Positions 1 to 10,055 of a stretch of DNA of 64,000 bases are shown here, in pieces. A program made the translations under genes and the position numbers. The notes under the pieces are model-generated. The model saw only the letters and a list, made by a program, of their open reading frames with translations, was not told where the DNA came from and did not search any database. Source of the stretch: Halichondria panicea (lineage: Eukaryota; Porifera; Demospongiae; Suberitida; Halichondriidae); assembly GCF_963675165.1 (NCBI RefSeq), contig NC_087385.1, positions 1,028,001 to 1,092,000 on the forward strand, in the 5' to 3' direction. How positions within the stretch are numbered: position 1 is the first letter of the stretch; each line of letters begins with the position of its first letter.

Positions 1-772
1 ACTTAAATTAGCTAGTTCATTTAGTCGAAACAATTATATTTCAAGTTTTATTAGGAAACAAGTAAAAATAGATAATATATATAACCCTCACAATTGTCAA
101 TGCATGCATGCACACCTAGACTGAGTACAAGGGTACAGCACAACGATACCTATACATCACAAGGATGCCTTACAGAGTACAAGGGGAGGTACAAGGACCT
201 TCTGACGCAACGTACAACGCAATAATTATGAGTTCAGCTAGACTACCTTATTTTGTGAGAAATTGTCTGAGCTTGAAAACTTAATTTGGAGACACTAATA
301 GGTGCTAGATATAAAGGGGACAAATGGAGTAGATCTATTATACAAAAGAGCAAGCTGAAGCCTTGTTTCTCATTTGGTAACATACACTTCTCATTGTAAC
401 GGGGATTTTGTAGTTGATATCATATCCCTTAATAGAGCCACAAAGACTACAATCGTATCAATACGTGTTGGGGTATGAACATACGTGGAAACATAGGTTG
501 TTGAATTTGTGTATGATACGCAGCTGTAGAAAATATCAAATGCAGCTGCAAAGCAAAAAGATGAGGCAACGATAAACAGTACAGTGTTAGATATAAAAAC
601 CAACACTAAAAACAGCTTCGGAAGGTTAACAAACATCAGCTACAAGGGATTATAGTTTCAGTTACATATAAAAGAATCACAGAGACAATCGTCTGCTATA
701 GCTGGCAACTGAATAAGAAGGTATAAGGAGTTGCACATTTGTAGTTACTTGATGCATGCTACGCTAACACAG
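1..772 (+). repeat. Array spacer and 5' flank of the broken Pmp-like gene copy
   Basis: Non-coding. From about 120 to 772 this stretch matches 7080-7790 almost collinearly (same blocks around the tract near 150-230 and the leader just before the signal peptide). A shorter part is also found at 9500-9660 and 9815-9975. I read it as the upstream and promoter region of the Pmp-like gene, copied with each unit. The first 100 bases resemble 6990-7060, the 3' flank of another copy, so the array probably continues to the left of the window. No convincing coding exon is visible. Confidence 0.7.
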
Positions 773-1265
773 ATGCTTCTCTTCATTCTGCTCTCTCTGG
801 CTCTGACCTCCCCCGCTAACTGCTGGACCAATGGGATGACAGTTGAGTATTGGGTGAGACCAGACACAATGTCAGAGTGCCCCCCACTCCATACCACAAC
901 ACCAGTGTGTCACTATAACAGATCTGGTGACTAACTCCACAGACACAAGCATCAATGGTGGTATGAGTATATCAATGTATTCTTCATAGCTGGGACTCAT
1001 GTTCCAAAAACGAGCGGTTGGATTATTGTCGGAAATCCTTACTTAGATCAGAAAGTATCTGCAAATTTTACAACAATTTCAGATGGACAAAACCAACAAA
1101 ATGCTATAATTGATTGTGAGTCAGGTCACCCAATTAGCTTTGTGTTTCTTCAACGTCTAGCTTTAACTTTGAAGAAAAACATCGAGCTACAAAACTGTGG
1201 TTTTAAACTATCTTTCAAGGAACAATTTAAAGACCCATACTCTCTGAATGAAACCATATATATTA

Positions 1266-1779
1266 TCCGACTAGAAAAACATTTGCAATGTGAAAAATTG
1301 CTAGGATTGGCCAGGGGAACCACAAAAAAGTGTGGAAACAAGAAATCCGACGAGAGCATAACTCCAATCCGTTACAACGTCAATCACATGTACCAATAAT
1401 TATAATATAAATACGCAATTTTACTGGTGGGGTGATGACCAATCCTTTTATTATACATCCATTTTAGAATGTGCGCATATAATTATGATGATTTGTGATG
1501 AATTGATGTTCCTAATACATGCAGTATTGAGAACAGGTATACACACAGTCCATCCATGCGTAGTAACATGCACGGACCGTACTGGTGACCTAATATGGTG
1601 GATGGAAGCTGGTAGAGATGGACCTGGAACACAGTCTATATACTATGTATTGTACATGTTCATGACGTTGTAACGGATTGGAGTTATGCTCTCGTCGGAT
1701 TTCTTGTTTCCACGCTTTTTTGTGGTTCCCCTGGCCAATCCTAGCAATTTTTCACATTGCAAATGTTTTTCTAGTCGGA
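1266..1779. mobile_element. 514-bp foldback element with about 127-bp terminal inverted repeats
   Basis: The arm at 1266-1392 is nearly the perfect reverse complement of 1652-1779, separated by about 260 bases. It sits inside the broken Pmp-like copy, at the point where the intact gene at about 10,480 has no insertion. I see no transposase coding potential. A clear target-site duplication was not found. The mirrored short ORFs on the two arms are a by-product of the inverted repeat. Confidence 0.85.
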
Positions 1780-2579
1780 TTCCCTTTCTTTTTCAATACA
1801 AGTGGAACGTCAAGAGGCAGTACAGAAGTTCAAGAAGAGAAGACAGGACTAATCAGATATCTTCTCGAATATCTCTGGACTAATAATTATACTGAGTAAT
1901 ATTGCTTGATATTATGTTGAATTTGTGAATCAGTATTAAATGACAGCCATTTTAAGAGCATGATATATATAGCCAGTGCATATAGCATGCTTGTCAGAGA
2001 AAGGGAGCTGGAGCTGAACAGTGTGAAGAAAAGCAACACCTCCAGGCTCTGGAAAAGCACTGCACTGATTTTAGGCGCACGGTTTCTTAGCCACGCCTAT
2101 CTGCAATTGCTGAGTCATTAAAGATGGCGGAATTGTCTAGGTAAGAGAAATAGAGAGACTGAGAGGTCATCTGCCTCGTGGAAGCAATCGCAAATCTGAA
2201 GAAGCGCTTTGTAATCCAGGTTGTAGCCGTTTGGAAACCCTGTGCAGAATGTCCTGGAGAGGGCTGTACTTGGAGTAAATGCTGGGCAAGAAACTTACTC
2301 ACTTACTTACTTAGTCAGTCAGACAAAGAGCGGTGAAACGTCGAAATAGTGCAATTTTTAAAATGACAATATTCATACATTTAAAACGTTCATGGATTAT
2401 GAAATGAGAGATACAAAGAGAGAAAAGGCTAAATAAACTATCTGTCCATTCAGTTTCTTAATGTGGCCTTTCCCTGCAGAGATAGAACAGTTTGAACATG
2501 AGTCAAAATAATTGAAATATTGCTAAACACGGGCAAACCCACTGCCAATCCTATGTAAAACCTACTGGTTTTACTAATC
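1780..2579. other. Unexplained remainder of the insertion in the broken copy
   Basis: About 800 bases absent from the intact copy, lying between the foldback element and the point where gene homology resumes at about 2580. It has a short tetranucleotide-like run at 2291-2320 and no convincing coding exon. It may be a second, older insertion or the rest of a larger composite one. Confidence 0.5.
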
Positions 2580-4810
2580 AGTAGTAGTCGTGAACATACC
2601 CAAGCTGGTAATTGCTAACATCAATATCACTAGCAGCAGACGAGCTGGTATGGTCATTATTCTAACAGACTGCCACAATAGTAACATGGTAATGCTAAAC
2701 AGAATTGTCATACACGGTAGCAATCAAACTGGAAATACTATGTTCGGAGGCAACTTGTACATAATGATGTTTAGTATGTCACAAGATAACACACTCAGGA
2801 AACCCACGACTATCTCAATATCAAATTCAACATTTTCAAATGGAATTGGCAGGTGCTTGACGAGATTCAGGTGCTCCTCCGGTGGACTAACACTTTCTTT
2901 TATAGGGGAAATCTTATCTTATGTAAGTATAATATTGATAAACAGGTGCAAATTCATGAGTAATAAAGCTCATAGTGGTGGTGGTATCAGTCTGTCCATG
3001 CACTACGTAGAATATACAGAGCTGGAGAACACTCACATTCGTATCACTAAGTCAATGTTTTCAAGGAATACAGCCGAGGCAATTGGAGGTGGCATTGCTA
3101 AAAGAATAGATGCAATAGTGTCTTGGGAACTAAATTTGACCATATCTGAAACAGAGTTCAGATATAACTCAGCTGTATTTGGTGGTGCAACATACAGTTC
3201 ATCATTTATACGGAGTTATCTTTTGACAAGTGCACTTTCATAGGCAATGAAGCTAGACTCGGAGCAGCTATCAATTCAAATTACGACAATACAGAAATCA
3301 GTAATTGCACATTCATACACAACACATGCACAGCTACAACAGATGAAGAGAGAAAGGAAACTGGTACAATTCATGTCATTATTATACGGGGTATCTCTTT
3401 TCATGGAAGATGTTGAAATTACCGGCAATGATTGCAGAGGTATATACATTTATGATAAGAAACTAAAACTATCTGGAACAAGCGTAATTAACGGTAACTA
3501 TGCTCGGGAGTCAGATGGCAGGGCTATACTGTTCGATTGTTCAGCTAGTGGTACAAGTTTTGTTAGATTTGATACAACGTCACTCACTACCCTCAGTATA
3601 ATCAACAACACAGCAGACGGTTATGGTGGTGGTATTGCAATTCGTAATTGTGGGGGAAAAGTTTGTTTTTTTGGAAGCGAATTTGTTGATGAAGTAACAA
3701 TTACTATGAAACACAATTTAGCAACGAAAGGAGGTGATGCAATTTATGGAGGCTGATTAAAGAACAATGTAAACTGTGGGAAATTGTTCATATCACGGAG
3801 AGAAATACATCATCAGCTGTTTCGTCTCCACCAAACGAAGTGTGTATTTGCTCTGACGACTTCCCACAGAAACACACTTGTTCACACTCCATGCAACTAG
3901 ACACTTATCCAGGACAGAGGTTCCAAGTTCCACTAGTGTGTGTGGGACAGTACAACTATTCCTCCCGTTGCAAAGTACAAGCACATTTAGAGAAGACAAA
4001 TATTGGTAGTATTGCTGATGAGACGGTCCTTCAAAACATTGCGCTAGAATGCAAACAACTGTATACTACTCAATAGAAACTCAACAAACAAACTATACTG
4101 AAACACTGAGTTTAACAATAGTCAAGGAACAAGACTATAATTATTATTGGAGCAACCAAAAAATACCAACAGTAATTGAGATTAGAATTAAAGCATATCC
4201 ACCTGGTTTTACACAAAACGATAATGCCAGAAAATGTATCTGTACAGACTATCTAGCATCTAATGGAATCACATGCAACATTGACGATGAGCGACTGCAC
4301 AAGACATCCTCCATGTGGGTCGGTAACTATTCAGGGGACGTTGTTGTGCATCAAGTCTGTCCATTCGATTACTGTAAGAGCAACTTCACTAAAGTCGATC
4401 CTTTCAACCAGCAAGAGCAATGTGACTTTAATCGCAGTGATGTATTGTGTGGAGCTTGTCGACCTGGGCTCAGTCTAGCCCTGGGTACATCTCAGTGTAA
4501 AGAGTGCTCTAATATCTACCTTCTCTTATTGATACCATTTGCACTGGCAGGAGTTGTCTTGGTTGTTCTTTTACTCAAATGTAACCTCACTGTTTCCACA
4601 GGAACTATCAACGGCCTCATCTTCTACGCCAACGTTGTACGAGCAACACAAACTGCTTTCTTTCCAGTCGGCACATCATCAGTGACCCCCCACATAGCAC
4701 ACCCCCCACAGTTACAGAGGTTGATTTGAGGGAAGTACTACTAGAGGATAACTAAATCATTCAACTCAATCGTAATTATGAATGCACACGAACTACACGA
4801 CTGTAGAAGT

Positions 4811-5674
4811 CAGGGGCGATCCTAGGATTCAGTCAATGGGGGTGTTCATTGCGCGCCGCAAAAAATTGACCACGCCCACTTCCTGGGGCCACGCCCCTTT
4901 TAGTGCCATCAGCAAGTCAAGAATGTTTATGACCAGAAGCTCAATTCGCTTGGGATGGCAAACTCTAGCCAACTCTTCTTAAGGTATGTCAAATGTCATG
5001 CAATCATGTCTAGTCTAGTCTCTGTGTAAATGAGAAGTGTAAGTGATGATAAACGTTTGTTCCTTTGCTTGATCTGACGACAGTCTTGATTCTTTTCTTT
5101 TCAGGCCACTAAAAGATTGATCAGCTTACCAGGAGGTGACAGGCAGCGTACAAAGTATGACCACCAGTACCTTGATGTTGAGGAAAAGAGACTTTGTAGT
5201 TTACATTGCGAACTATTAATGTTATTTATTGTACATACATGTAGGCTTAATTATATAATTATACTATACATTCATGTACCTCATGTACCTGGATCCAAGA
5301 ACCTTGTTGTGCTGCATGTTGTGGGGCAAGCTCAAGTGTTCGATACAGCAAACCACTTCCTGCTGCCTAGCCTTATTATTGAGCCCCTCCCCACTCTTTG
5401 CTAGTTCCCATGGATATCCCAGTAACAATGATCCAAGAAAAGTAAGTTTTTTAGGCCAGCTTAGCTAGCTAGCTAGATCTAAAACTGGTATAAAGTTATT
5501 GTAACTATCACTATTAAGCTGTAGATAGCTGCAGTAAGTGTAGCTTCCTTCTAGCCAGCCAGTGATGGTTGAACTATCTACTTGAGCTTCTCTGAGTCTG
5601 GATAGGGTGCTGGAGCACCAGAGTCTGGATGGGGGTGCTGGAGCACCCTAAGCACCACCCTGTGTACGCCCCTG
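4811..5674. mobile_element. hAT-like non-autonomous element
   Basis: The ends are inverted (CAGGGGCG at 4811-4818, CGCCCCTG at 5667-5674), a terminus typical of hAT-type elements. Five flanking bases, GAAGT, are repeated at 4806-4810 and 5675-5679, and the intact 3' flank at about 13,705-13,715 carries the matching empty site. Inside, a GTATGT donor-like site (about 4984) and a pyrimidine-rich acceptor before 5106 suggest a fossil intron of a transposase or captured gene. No intact transposase is present. Full hAT duplications are 8 bp, so the duplication is either short or eroded. Confidence 0.7.
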
Positions 5675-5679
5675 GAAGT

Positions 5680-6219
5680 TGTACACATACTAGAATGATA
5701 CGATAAGAGTATCATAATTATTTACAGGGACAAACTACTGACATGTATAAATATAATAAGGACTTTCATCCTCTAGCTTGTATGGTGTGAAACAGTTCAG
5801 CACACACTTGTATAAGAGTATTGTTATTAAGTTTAGTTACTCTTTTGTTTTACACACATCAATTAAATACAAAGATGTTACTGATCAACAATATTTAAAC
5901 TTTGGGAACAATACTGTGTTTATGTATCATGAAAAGGTGTGTACATAAACAGCACACTTCAACCATAATATAACGTATATATAATGCTAATTATGCGTGA
6001 TAGTATAACTATGCAAGCGGCTACCATGTCTCTATCGCACAATCATTGTCTTTTATTTGAGGCTGGTACAATCGAAATCGCGGTGTTAATTAATTGAGGA
6101 AATAAAAATCGCGCAACGTTTTCGTATGCTTAAAATTGGCCAAAACGCAATATTTTATGCTCACATAGCACTAAACGGTAACTATAGATCAGCTAACAAC
6201 AAGGTCAAATGTACAGTAT
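5680..6219 (+). repeat. 3' flank of the Pmp-like array unit
   Basis: Non-coding and homologous in blocks to 13,720-14,460 downstream of the intact gene, for example around 6010-6060 versus 13,990-14,050 and 6115-6200 versus 14,385-14,455. So the array duplicated gene plus flank, not processed mRNA. Confidence 0.65.
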
Positions 6220-6224
6220 TGTAC

Positions 6225-6272
6225 TGTGACAAATAACCAGCTAGTGTTCATGTAGGCCGATGTCAGCGTGAA
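6225..6272 (-). pseudogene. Short CPSF1 exon 15 fragment
   Basis: About 48 bases match the middle of CPSF1 exon 15 (around 23,475-23,520) with a few substitutions. It is too short to encode anything. Its order relative to the exon 17 copy next to it is reversed compared with the gene, so at least two events or a rearrangement are needed. Confidence 0.6.
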
Positions 6273-6487
6273 CACACACAGATTAGGAAACAGAAGTCTA
6301 TCAGACTTATATTCAATACCATTGTACAATTTGTACAGTTATGTAGATTCATATGTAGATCCTATAATACAATAATTATACAGTCATGCAAGTGCTTGTA
6401 CAGTACAACCTTGAGTGAACAACTGGTAGTATTCAGGACAAAACTGATTCTAACATTTAAGGGAGCAACTGAAATACACCACTCCTT

Positions 6488-6678
6488 AATTCACCTTGCT
6501 GAAGCGCAGCTGCAGGTGTGAGAGGTGTTGCCACTGGTCACAGTGGAAGGCAGTGTAGATCACCAACTCCTCTTCTATGAGGGCCACTATTCGAGGATGT
6601 CCCCCGAGTCCAGTCATCAGTACCTCACTCACCCTCGTCTCAGAGGGGTGGAGTATCGGAGCACCAGAGCTGGAGGAA
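6488..6678 (-). pseudogene. CPSF1 exon 17 copy inside the Pmp-like array
   Basis: Nearly all of CPSF1 exon 17 with its donor and acceptor edges (gene 21,062-21,250) is present at about 95% identity by eye. Thirty bases beyond the acceptor it joins a 3' fragment of the Pmp-like gene at 6708. No other CPSF1 exon follows in the right order, so it is a dead fragment. The same exon in the real gene also abuts Pmp-like gene remnants, which makes this junction informative. Confidence 0.88.
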
Positions 6679-6707
6679 AATACATGTTTATTTGGTAGAA
6701 TGAAAGT

Positions 6708-6955
6708 AGTATAACAATCTGTTGTATGGTGGGTAGTGCATTCGCTATGTGTGGCCTCATCTTAGCCTATCACTGCTACGTTGTGTGTCAGAAAATAGAA
6801 GCCATCAAGCGGCTAACATCAAGAGGTGTTTTGTCTCTAAAAGGGCCTCGGAATCGAGCACTAACTAATGATGACATCATTAGTGGCCCCCCACATAGCA
6901 CACCCCCACAGTCACAGAAGTTGATTTGAGGGAACTGTTACTAGATGATAGCTAA
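6708..6955 (+). pseudogene. 3'-end fragment of the Pmp-like gene
   Basis: Matches 13,411-13,659 of the intact gene: the last membrane helix, the basic tail and the end of the frame. A frame change in the tail gives an early stop at about 6929. No 5' part is attached. It starts right after the CPSF1 exon 17 fragment. Confidence 0.85.
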
Positions 6956-6989
6956 TCATTTACTCACAAACATTGCATGCACAGAAATA

Positions 6990-7835
6990 AACGAACTTAA
7001 TTTAGCTAGTTTTACTGTAGCTAGTTCATATAGTAGTATTAGGAGATCAAACCCACAATTGTCAATCCACACCGTGTATTCCCTAAGATACCTTATAGAT
7101 AAGAGTACAGTGGGTACAGCACAATGATACCTACATACATCACAAGGATGCCTTACAGAGTACAAGGGGAGGTACAAGGACCTTCTGACGCAACGTACAA
7201 CGCAATAATGATTGAGTTCAGCTAGACTACCTTATTCTGTGAGAAATTGTCTTAGCTTTAACAATTAATTTGGAGACACCAACAGGTTCTTCTTAATAAG
7301 GGGACAAATGGAGTATATATAATTATTTATACAAGAGAGCAAGCTGAAGCTTTGTTTCTCATTTGGTAACAAACACTTCTATATATACAGGCATCTGAAT
7401 ATTTTTTTTGTAAGGCAGAGATTTTTGTATAGTTGACATCACATCCCTTAAACAGAGCTATAACAATCGTATCAATATAGGTGGGGTGAGGGCATGAAAA
7501 TACATTGAATGGTGCATAGGTTGTTGAATTTATATGATACGCAGCTGTAGAAAGTATCCAACAAAGCAAAAAGGATGAGGCAACGATAAACAGTACAGTG
7601 TTAGATAATTATAGATGAACACTATAAATGAGCTTCTGAAGGTTAACAAACATCAGCTACACGGAATTAGTTTCAGTTACGTTTCAAAGGTCACAAAGAG
7701 AATCTTCTGCTAGCCAAGGTATAAGAATTAAGGCAAGAGTTGCACATTTGCAGTGACTTGATGCATGCTAGGCAAATACAGATGCTTCTCTTCTTTCTGC
7801 TCTCTCTGGCTCTGACCTCCCACGCTAACAGAGTA
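6990..7835 (+). pseudogene. 5' flank plus signal peptide of another Pmp-like copy
   Basis: Collinear with 1-830: the same upstream region, then an ATG at 7782 and a signal peptide nearly identical to those at 773 and 9997. Homology stops abruptly about 50 bases into the coding region, where unrelated AT-rich sequence begins. It is a truncated unit, possibly still carrying promoter elements. Confidence 0.8.
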
Positions 7836-9013
7836 GTAGCCCCTAATTATACTTGAATTATTTTATGCAGTTAATAACGAAAAACGATTTGGGGTGTGGC
7901 CAAAATGGAGAGGCTTCTCTAGGTTATAGTTAGAACATGGGCACGAGGTATCTATGTATGTGTTATAGTGTCCCAAATCCCGAGAACTTGCCCGTATGGA
8001 ATGCCGTTTGTAACAAAAATCAGAGGCTCACAATATGCGTTCTGAGCTCTTCGCGACGCGTTCTGAACTGTACATTAGTAGCAAGCCTCGCAACGCGTTC
8101 CCAAATTCTCGCGACGCGTAGCAGAACAAAATCACGTGATGATACCTAGCCACGTGGCTGCAGCAATAAAAATCAGTAACAGCTCACATCATGGGACCAG
8201 TACCGGAGACATCAAGATTTAACAGGAGGGAGATCTTGCACTGCAGCTGGAGGGTTTAGATTGTCAGGCATCCTAAATTCGTCGATCCAAGTATTGCGGT
8301 AGGGAATTGATTGGTTAAACGGGCAGTAAATATCCCACTAGGCAGTTAGGCAATGATGATGGATGCTATAAGATGGCCTGAAGGATCTGCAGAGATTGAT
8401 GCCTATCGGCACGCCCCCCACAATAGGAGCAATGTGGAGTGGTCCATACGACTCTTGCAGCTCAGCGTAAGGAGTGCAACCATGCAGTTAAATGAATAAT
8501 AGGCAGTGGAAGTCTTTCAAGCTCCTCAAGCCTTGCCTCAAGCATCAAATCTCACAAGAGAGAGAAAGGTTGCAATTCACCTGTAAGAAAAAAAGATCTG
8601 TAGAGGACAAATTTATACTGTTCATGTCGTTTATTTTCCAATTTTTCAATTGTTAGAAATTATTGTCAAAAACAGACTGAAAAACTTAGGTGAGAGTTTC
8701 TTGAATAATAGGGAAGGAAGTGAGAAAAAAATTTTGCAAAATTGATTGCTCAGGCCTAGTAGTGGCAATGGGCACATGGCTCCATTGATAGGTTTTTACT
8801 CACAATAGTCAGCCTGAGACTTTCAGACACAATGTAGTATTAATACTTGTATAGTTTGCAAAACCTATAGACTATACACTATAAATTAACGGTGAAAGTT
8901 TGTACTTCAGTGCTCTAGTTATAGGATCTGCAGCATCACTATTCACCTGCAGTGAACATGTGCATTCCCCTCACCACACACACACAAATCCCTCTGGACA
9001 GTGCATGGTATAT
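7836..9013. other. Intergenic stretch without a recognised gene
   Basis: I see no supported coding exon. A short patch near 8050-8120 repeats a GCGACGCGT-like motif several times and is unusually CpG-rich for this window. The rest is AT-rich. Confidence 0.5.
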
Positions 9014-9115
9014 ACCTTCAGGAAAGCGTTGACATGACTACCAACATTAAAGTCCCCACGTCTGGTCAGGAACAGCTAGCCCACCATCACTCTCGGGCGC
9101 TGAATAGACAACGAT
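9014..9115 (-). pseudogene. CPSF1 exon 28 fragment
   Basis: About 100 bases match the 5' half of CPSF1 exon 28 plus its acceptor-side intron (about 17,999-18,106), with substitutions and a 4-bp insertion. It is in the same orientation as CPSF1 and has no neighbouring CPSF1 exons in order. Confidence 0.8.
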
Positions 9116-9172
9116 AAAGATAAAGAGTTCTCATGAGTCTACTTCACCACAACCATCTCTATAATTATAATA

Positions 9173-9345
9173 TACTGTATAGCGGGTTATTTTTGAGGCA
9201 CTACATTTTCATAGATTCATAATTATGACCACAGTAGAGACTTTCAACCGAAAGTTAACCAATTTTCGAGGCACTAAATTTTCGAGGCTCGAGGCAATCC
9301 TCAAAACCTCGAAAATGTAATGCCTCAAAAATAACCTATACAGTA
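9173..9345. mobile_element. Short inverted-repeat element (MITE), GTATAG-type ends
   Basis: About 37-bp terminal inverted repeats: the left end starts TACTGTATAGCGGG and the right end closes with CCTATACAGTA. The inner parts also pair. It belongs to the same broad family as 24,550-24,726, 51,642-51,826 and 56,431-56,670 by its end motifs. No coding capacity. Confidence 0.75.
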
Positions 9346-9425
9346 CAAGATTTCAAATGTTCGGGATCGTGAGTGAGATCCTTAAGGGTCCAGCAATTGG
9401 CATTAACACCAAAGTTAAATAGCAC

Positions 9426-10055
9426 AATACTATTTATGTACGTATAGCTGTTAAAATATCAATGAGGCAAAGACAATCGTATTATAGTGTTAGATAAACA
9501 CACAAACATGAAAATCACATCTAGCATAATAAACATCAGCTACATGGGATTACTTTCAGTTACAAGTACAAAGGATGCACAGAGACATGCAATCGTCTAC
9601 TAGCCAAGGAAACTGAATAAAAAAGGTATAAGAGTTGCACATTCGCAGTATACTTTATGCATACTATAGGCCTACACAGATGTTTCTCTTTTTTCTGCTC
9701 TCTCTGGCCCTGACCTCCGGCCCCTGCTAACTGTTGGACCAATACTATTTATGTACGTATAGCTGTTAAAATATCAATGAGGCAAAGACAATCGTATTAT
9801 AGTGTTAGATAAACACACAAACAGGAACATCACATCTAGCATAATAAACATCAGCTACACGGGATTACTTTCAGTTACAAGTACAAAGGATGCATAGAGA
9901 CATGCAATCGTCTGCTAGCCAAGGAAACTGAATTAAAAAGGTATATAAGAGTTGCACATTCGCAGTATACTTTATGCATACTATAGGCCTACACAGATGT
10001 TTCTCTTCCTTCTGCTCTCTCTGGCTCTGACCTCCCCCGCTAACTGCTGGACCAA
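9426..10055 (+). repeat. Tandem duplication of the 5' end of the Pmp-like gene (unit about 315 bp)
   Basis: 9426-9740 is repeated at 9741-10,055 with few changes. Each copy carries the presumed promoter region, leader and signal-peptide codons. The join falls within the codons for the Asn-Cys-Trp-Thr-Asn region after the signal peptide. The first copy has a 3-bp change near 9718 and loses the frame at the join; the second leads into the intact gene. The intact gene therefore has a doubled promoter region. Confidence 0.9.

Larger units (their letters stand above)
773..4756 (+). pseudogene. Broken near-full copy of the Pmp-like multi-pass protein gene
   Basis: This copy is collinear with the intact gene at 9997-13659. 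It starts with the same signal peptide at 773 and then shows several breaks. There is a one-base expansion in a C run near 880, an about 1.3-kb insertion between roughly 1262 and 2580, a stop at 3241-3243 and another at 3754-3756. The Cys-rich stalk and first membrane helices (3840-4670) are well kept. It then jumps at about 4671 from the second membrane helix straight to the C-terminal tail, so the stretch matching about 12,595-13,575 (most membrane helices) is missing. It ends at the same tail residues as the intact gene. No route through it gives a full-length protein. Long stretches remain open, so the decay looks recent; low-level transcription cannot be excluded. Confidence 0.88.

Noticed and set aside
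1142-1883. Mirrored small ORFs on opposite strands at 1150-1359 and 1686-1883
   Set aside because: They are the two arms of the foldback element and so encode the same sequence; no transposase motif is seen.
6488-6678. Possible independent gene exon in the array
   Set aside because: It is a copy of CPSF1 exon 17 without neighbours in order.
9952-9996. Start of the Pmp-like protein at 9952
   Set aside because: That position is a TTG; the ATG at 9997 begins the signal peptide and is shared by the other copies.
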